The notes below the pieces were generated by a model. It worked only from the letters and a program-made list of their open reading frames with translations. It was not told the DNA's origin and ran no database searches. A program made the position numbers and the translations under genes. Of a stretch of DNA of 64,000 nt, positions 59,449 to 64,000 are shown in pieces. The stretch is from Epiperipatus broadwayi (Eukaryota > Onychophora > Udeonychophora > Euonychophora > Peripatidae). Positions within the stretch are counted from its first letter, which is position 1. Every line of letters begins with the position of its first letter. Where the stretch lies: positions 6,426,085 through 6,490,084 of the forward strand of contig JAQFVV010012396.1 of the NCBI GenBank assembly GCA_028023455.1, read 5' to 3'.

Positions 59449-59988
59449 ATGGAAACCTTTGGCCCAGTCCACATCAAGGGCTGGATAAGCTATAAAGAGT
59501 GGTTGATATTTTACCTACAAACTAATCACATCAAGAATCCTGAGATAAAATTAGCTACATTAATGATAATAATAGGTCCTCAAACTTACGAGATATTCAA
59601 GTCTCAATCTACAGCAGAAACACCAGCTAACCTAGATTTTGACAAAACATTAACAACTCTCACAGATTATTTTTCCTCAAAACCCTTGACAATAATGCAG
59701 AGATATTATTTCAACCTCTGTATGCAAGAACAGGGGGAAAGAGCCAGAGAGTTTGCAACAAGAATCCGATTATTGACATTAAAGAGTGAATTTAAACATT
59801 TCCTGAATGGTGTACTTCTTGATCATTTTATTTGCAGTATAAACGATCACAATTTAAGACTTAAAATGCTGAAGGTGCCAAATTTAGATTTTGAAACAGA
59901 TGTGGCCCAAGCAGTACTAGCAGAATCAGGAAAACCTTTTAAAAAAGTTACTAAGTATGATATGCAAAAAATCGAGCATAAATGCTAA
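59449..59988 (+). CDS. Gypsy copy B gag, open frame
   Basis: About 179 codons from ATG at 59449 to TAG/TAA after KIEHKC. It starts METFGPVHIKGWISYKEW, has IGPQTYEIFKSQ, then YFSSKPLTIMQRYYFNLCMQ, EFATRIRLLTLKSEF, LLDHFICSINDHNLRLKMLK, the Mag-clade capsid order (matrix-like start, SYF-x-PKP segment, helix, then the major homology-like DHF-C-I-ND stretch). A possible upstream start is at 59427. The nucleocapsid part is separated by the hAT insertion. Probably not translated today, since no promoter activity can be inferred. Confidence 0.75.
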   Translation: METFGPVHIKGWISYKEWLIFYLQTNHIKNPEIKLATLMIIIGPQTYEIFKSQSTAETPANLDFDKTLTTLTDYFSSKPLTIMQRYYFNLCMQEQGERAREFATRIRLLTLKSEFKHFLNGVLLDHFICSINDHNLRLKMLKVPNLDFETDVAQAVLAESGKPFKKVTKYDMQKIEHKC

Positions 59989-60040
59989 GTTGGTCAGATA
60001 CTCAGTCAGCTCAGATAATTCAGCATCAAATAGTCTAATG

Positions 60041-62801
60041 CAGTGATGTAGAACCTATGACACACATGCCAGAGGTGGCATGTTCAATTTTTTTACTGGC
60101 AAGCATACTATTTATATATCATAATTTTCTTCAATATTTTTTTTGTTACTAAAATGTCCTAATAAAAATTTACTGTAAACTAAAGGTAAAATAAATAAAT
60201 ATAATATTATATTAGAATTCAATTTACAATTAAACTCTGATTAGAAGCAATAAATTATAATATTTTAAGCCGAATAAAGTGGTACTGGTATACTGTGGTA
60301 TCATATTTATAAACCTGTCAAATGATTACAAATTAGAAAGTAAACTCCGTAAACTATTTTATAACTCTTTGGAGTAAGTTTTTTCAAATCTAAAATAAAA
60401 GGAATCAAATGGTTTTCTGTCCTAATCTTTTTTCATCTAAACATGTTGACACCATTTTTTTTTAATGTAATCAAAATTGCAAACAAAGAAACCAAATGCG
60501 TAATCAATGCCATCAAATGATGTTTCTTTTTTTGTTGTAAAAGTAAAATGATAAATCTTTGATTTATAAAATTATTAAAGCTCATTTAAATTTATTTTTA
60601 AAAAAATTTGTTAACATTATATTAATATGACTAGTGAAAATAAAAACAAAAATTATCAAGCAGTAGAGAATTTCAAAATTGGTGGACTGATGAGTAAGGA
60701 ATGATTAACAAAAGCATCAGGGTAGTGTGTGTTTTATATTCTGGAGCAGTTGTATTGAAAATATCATCACTAAAATGACACTGTGAGACCAATAATAAAT
60801 CGCTCTGTAAAAAAACTAAAGATGAACAAAAAGAATATATTGCCCAATCATTTGAAAATATAAATATACAATCAACATCTATAATGAAATTTAGTAAAAA
60901 TCATTCAAATATAACTGCTGTAGATTTTTTTTATTTCAAATGTAATTGCCAAACATGGGAAACCTTTTAATGATAGAGAATATATGAAAAAAGCTTGGAT
61001 GAAATGTGCACCAGTTTTTTTTTAAGATTCTGAAAACAAAGCAAAAATTATTCAGAGCATAAAAGATTTATCACTGGCTAAAAATACAATTAAAGTAAAA
61101 CTCCTGCAAATGGCTAACAACATAACTTAGCAACAAAAAACAGATATAAAATTTTCTAGTTTAATTTCTCTCTGCCTTGACGAAAGTACAGACATAAATG
61201 GATCAGCTTGTTTGGCTATTTTTACTCGCTATTGAGCTGGGAATAATATCAAACAAGAATTGATCAGTTTAACCTCATTAATAACAACAAGAAAAGGAAT
61301 AGATACTTTAAACATAGATGTTGCCAAAATTGTAACAGTAATTACAGATGTTGCTTATAACTGGAAAAGTTTTCTCATTTTATTTACAAACTATATTGGA
61401 CATTCAATTTTGGGTTTTCATAGCATTACACATCAGCAGGTATTATGCATGAAGACAAGCTTTAAGCCATTGGAAGATGTCATGAATGTTGTGAATAAGT
61501 TAATCAATTTTATATCTACACATTGAGTGAAGTAAACTCAGTATACTATGGTTTACTTATGTACAAAAGGTCTGAAAGTTAAGTTGAGGAAAAGTTCTTC
61601 AAAGGTTCATTGAAAAATATAATGAATTAATGGATGTCGAATGGCTTTCAAAATTAATGTTTTTACTGATATGCATTCACATCTAAATGAGTTAAATGAA
61701 AAACTGAAACTTATAATGAGACAATTGTTTTCATATTTGATTTGATCAAAGAATCTGAATTACAAATTTTCAACTGTGATGTTATTTCTTATACCTTCAA
61801 CCAAATCTAAAAATGTTCTTGACTGATTTGGAATCTCATGAGAAACCAGATCAAGTAAAATTGATGCAAGACTTTTGTGCTGTTATTCAATTGATAATTG
61901 ATGAATTTTCTTTAAGATTTACATAGTTCAGACAATTTTCAAAAATATCAAAAAATTTATTTTATAACTAGACATAACATCAATGGATAGTCTCAAGTTA
62001 GAAATTTTTGAATTGCTTAATTTGAAAGTTATGGAAAAACAATCAGTCGATTTTGAATCCAGTTCTATATGGAAACAGAAATTTGTTGATCTGAGGAATG
62101 AGTTAGAAACAATTGAAAATGATCGATTTTTGAATACATGTATAAAGAATGCTGAAGAGGAACTATTGACTGCCTGGAATGTTATTCCTGAAACATGTAA
62201 TTGCTTAAAAAAATTAGCGATCGCTATATTATAAACTTTTCCCTCTACATATGTATGTGAATCAGTGTTTTCAGAAACAAATTTAATTAAAGACAGTTCG
62301 AGAATTAATGACAGATGAATTTAGTTCAGCATGTACATTATTAAAAATGACAAAATATGAACCCGACATAAAATATTTGGCATCCAATATACAACAGCAA
62401 AAATCTCATTACATAATATCTATTTATGTCGATTTTATATGTTTATTTCCAAAATTTTGTTTTAATTACTATTAATTTTTTACTATTATATTTTATTCAA
62501 CTTGTGCTCTTCTAAATAAATATTGTTTATTTGTATTTAGTTTGTTAACTCTTTTCTGCGCTAAGCTGCTGATTATTTTACAGTCTTATAATTTATACTC
62601 ATTATAGCTTCTCTCTCCTGCGCTTCACACACGCTCCTAATTTTATTTTAATTATTACTGTTATTGAAATAAGCAAACAGTTTATCTGCAATAATTGAGT
62701 TGTTTATATTTTGATTTAATAACTGTATGGCACGCCAATCATTCAATAAATATTTTTTGGAAATTTTTGGCATGCGCACGTAAAAAGGTTCGCCATCACT
62801 G
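60041..62801 (+). mobile_element. hAT DNA transposon inserted in gypsy copy B
   Basis: 2761 bp. Ends are imperfect inverted repeats: CAGTGATGTAGAACCT on the left and, on the other strand, CAGTGATGGCGAACCT on the right. An 8-bp duplication GTCTAATG (60033-60040) and GTCTAATA (62802-62809) flanks it, as for hAT elements. Copy A has the uninterrupted site (AATAGTCTAATGTGTTGC at 44089), which proves the insertion. It carries one decayed transposase gene. Confidence 0.9.
60628..62412 (+). pseudogene. hAT transposase (ZBED/GTF2IRD2-like)
   Basis: Start at ATG 60628 (MTSENKNKNYQAVENFKIGG), with a stop after 26 codons. Recognisable blocks: ISLCLDESTDINGSACLAIF (61165-61225), the RNase H-like catalytic strand with DEST; FHSITHQQVLCMKTSFKPLE DVM (61420-61485), the conserved H-x-x-x-H-x-x-x-L-C motif; VEWLSKLMFL-like sequence near 61640; and a C-terminal dimerisation region near 62235-62390 (FPSTYVCESVFSETNLIKDS, then LLKMTKYEPDIKYL). 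The BED zinc finger of full-length relatives is not visible. Numerous stops and frameshifts. Confidence 0.8.
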
Positions 62802-62849
62802 GTCTAATATGTTGCAATAGATGCAATGAACAAATGCATATACATACAG

Positions 62850-63280
62850 AATGCCTGCACCAATATACACCAATATACGGCATGTATGTTTTACAAGCAG
62901 GTAGGACATATAAAGGCTACATGCTTAAAATTAAAAAGACAGACAGATGATATGAGAATGGAAAAATCAACTTAAGAAAAAAAAATAGCAAAGCAAATTA
63001 TATGAAAAACAAACAAGTTGCCTGTATAAATCATATTAAAGATGATCAGTCTGGATTTATACACAGTATTATAATTAATGATATGCCATTTACAATGGAA
63101 CTGGACATGGAGACTGCAGTGTCTATTGTTTCAAAAAAGACCTGGGCTATCATTAATAAGAATAATGAATATAAGCTGCATTCGAGCAGCAAATCAATCT
63201 CAGACTATCAGGGCAATAAAATAAAACTACTGGGCCAAACATTACTTAAAATTACCATGCCTAACAAGACTACACACTGA
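62850..63280 (+). pseudogene. Gypsy copy B zinc knuckle and protease
   Basis: The knuckle reads CMFYKQVGHIKATC in the best frame, so its second cysteine is Tyr. The protease (63002-63280) has INDMPFTMELDMETAVSIVS: the catalytic D-T-G is D-M-E. It ends with LLGQTLLKITMPNKTTH and a stop, and LLGHDWFSYL follows at 63315. Comparison with copy A (N-T-G) shows that the family ancestor had D-T-G; each copy decayed differently. Confidence 0.7.
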
Positions 63281-63352
63281 CCACTGGAGGTAGTATCAGG
63301 TGATCGTAGCAACTTATTAGGCCATGACTGGTTCAGTTACTTAAGCTTTGCA

Positions 63353-64000
63353 GTGACAAAGGTCACAACATTAACTAAATTAAAATCTGATTACTCAGAA
63401 GTATTCAACAAGGAGATGGGTCTGTACTTAGGACAACTAATCCATTTACAATTAAATGAAGAAGTAAAACCTGTTAGATGTCAGCAGAAATCACTTCCAT
63501 TAGCTTTGCGAACTAAAGTAGAAGCAAAACCCAAAACACGGGAGGCAGCAGGGGTTATAGAGCCCATAACTTACTCAGAATAAGCCATCTTAATAGTACC
63601 AATCATCGAAGAAAATGGTGATGTATGTATATGTGGGGATTATCAATGCATTACCAACAAAGCTCTCGATAATTTACCAACCTCCATCATTAGTCAAACA
63701 AATCCTATCCACATTATCAGATGGTAGGGTTTTTTACTAAAATTGAGCTAAAACATATATACTTGCAACTACCTGTGGATGATCAGGCTGCAAGAGCATT
63801 ATCAATAATAACCCATAAAGGGTTATTCAAAATGAACTGGTTGCCTTTTGGTATATCGATCACCCCAGCAATATTCCAGAGAGTCATGGATCAACTAGAT
63901 GCTAAAACATCAAGCATATTACCATATTTTAATGATGCCTTATTAGTGGCACAAACACCAAAACAATGTTGGAGTGCCACCAAGAAACTCCTAGACAAAT
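63353..64000 (+). pseudogene. Gypsy copy B reverse transcriptase (partial)
   Basis: Begins with the linker (LKSDYSEVFNKEMG), the LPLALRTKVEAKPKTREAAG segment, and a stop at 63581. After that: motif A FTKIELKHIYLQLPVDDQ (Asp changed to Glu, about 63745), ITHKGLFKMNWLPFGISITP (motif B region), and motif C YFNDALLV at about 63925, where the first Asp of Y-x-D-D is Asn. The gene continues beyond the window. Inactive in its present form. Confidence 0.8.

Larger units (their letters stand above)
58256..64000 (+). mobile_element. Ty3/gypsy (Mag-like) retrotransposon, copy B (runs off window)
   Basis: Same family as copy A. 5' LTR 58256-58919, primer-binding repeats, gag, a hAT insertion (60041-62801), zinc knuckle, protease, and reverse transcriptase to the window end. 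RNase H, integrase and 3' LTR would lie outside. Gag is open over 180 codons, longer than in copy A, but protease and RT have lost catalytic residues. Confidence 0.9.

Overview
This window comes from an AT-rich animal genome, probably an invertebrate. Apart from one exon, and perhaps a second, it consists of old transposable elements, simple repeats and anonymous AT-rich DNA. There are no operons, ribosome-binding sites or dense reading frames. Coding stretches are short and broken, host-type splice signals are present, and the element families (RTE/BovB LINEs, Mag-like Ty3/gypsy, Penelope-like elements, hAT, Tigger/pogo) are typical of metazoans. The species cannot be named from the sequence.

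The only convincing host gene part is at 56080-56590 on the minus strand. It is a terminal exon encoding the C-terminal end of a phosphatidylinositol-phosphate kinase, closest in my memory to PIP5KL1. A much weaker candidate terminal exon at 55482-55691 (plus strand) would converge on it.

Layout: 1-950 is the 5' half of an RTE LINE (minus strand). 950-11850 is anonymous AT-rich DNA with dispersed repeats, a decayed minisatellite region and a 195-bp AAT array. 11851-12610 is a hairpin element interrupted by a hammerhead-bearing insertion. 13900-15500 is a broken gypsy gag-protease fragment with another hammerhead-bearing insertion. 16000-18000 holds inverted and tandem repeats. 19235-21897 is a nearly full RTE copy. 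25410-26153 is a third hammerhead-bearing inverted element. 28068-28535 is a 5'-truncated RTE. 35752-37143 is an internally deleted Tigger element. 38116-38704 is a solo gypsy LTR. 40345-46267 is a gypsy copy whose 5' LTR holds a Penelope-like element, which itself holds a hammerhead-bearing element. 48400-53210 has three Penelope-like fragments with attached tRNA-like segments. 58256 to the window end is a second gypsy copy split by a hAT transposon.

The most interesting signal is a set of small elements (about 380-920 bp) built from inverted, and in one case also tandem, units that carry type I hammerhead-ribozyme-like motifs. The motifs have a CTGATGA core, a short stem II whose bases change together between copies, GAAAC, a two-base-pair stem III and a stem I. 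Four complete copies sit between direct repeats of 11-13 bp. They look like non-autonomous ribozyme retroelements (metazoan retrozymes) that may use Penelope-like reverse transcriptase. The inverted arrangement, with a ribozyme on each strand, is unusual. All protein-coding elements examined are inactivated by stops, frameshifts, deletions or loss of catalytic residues.
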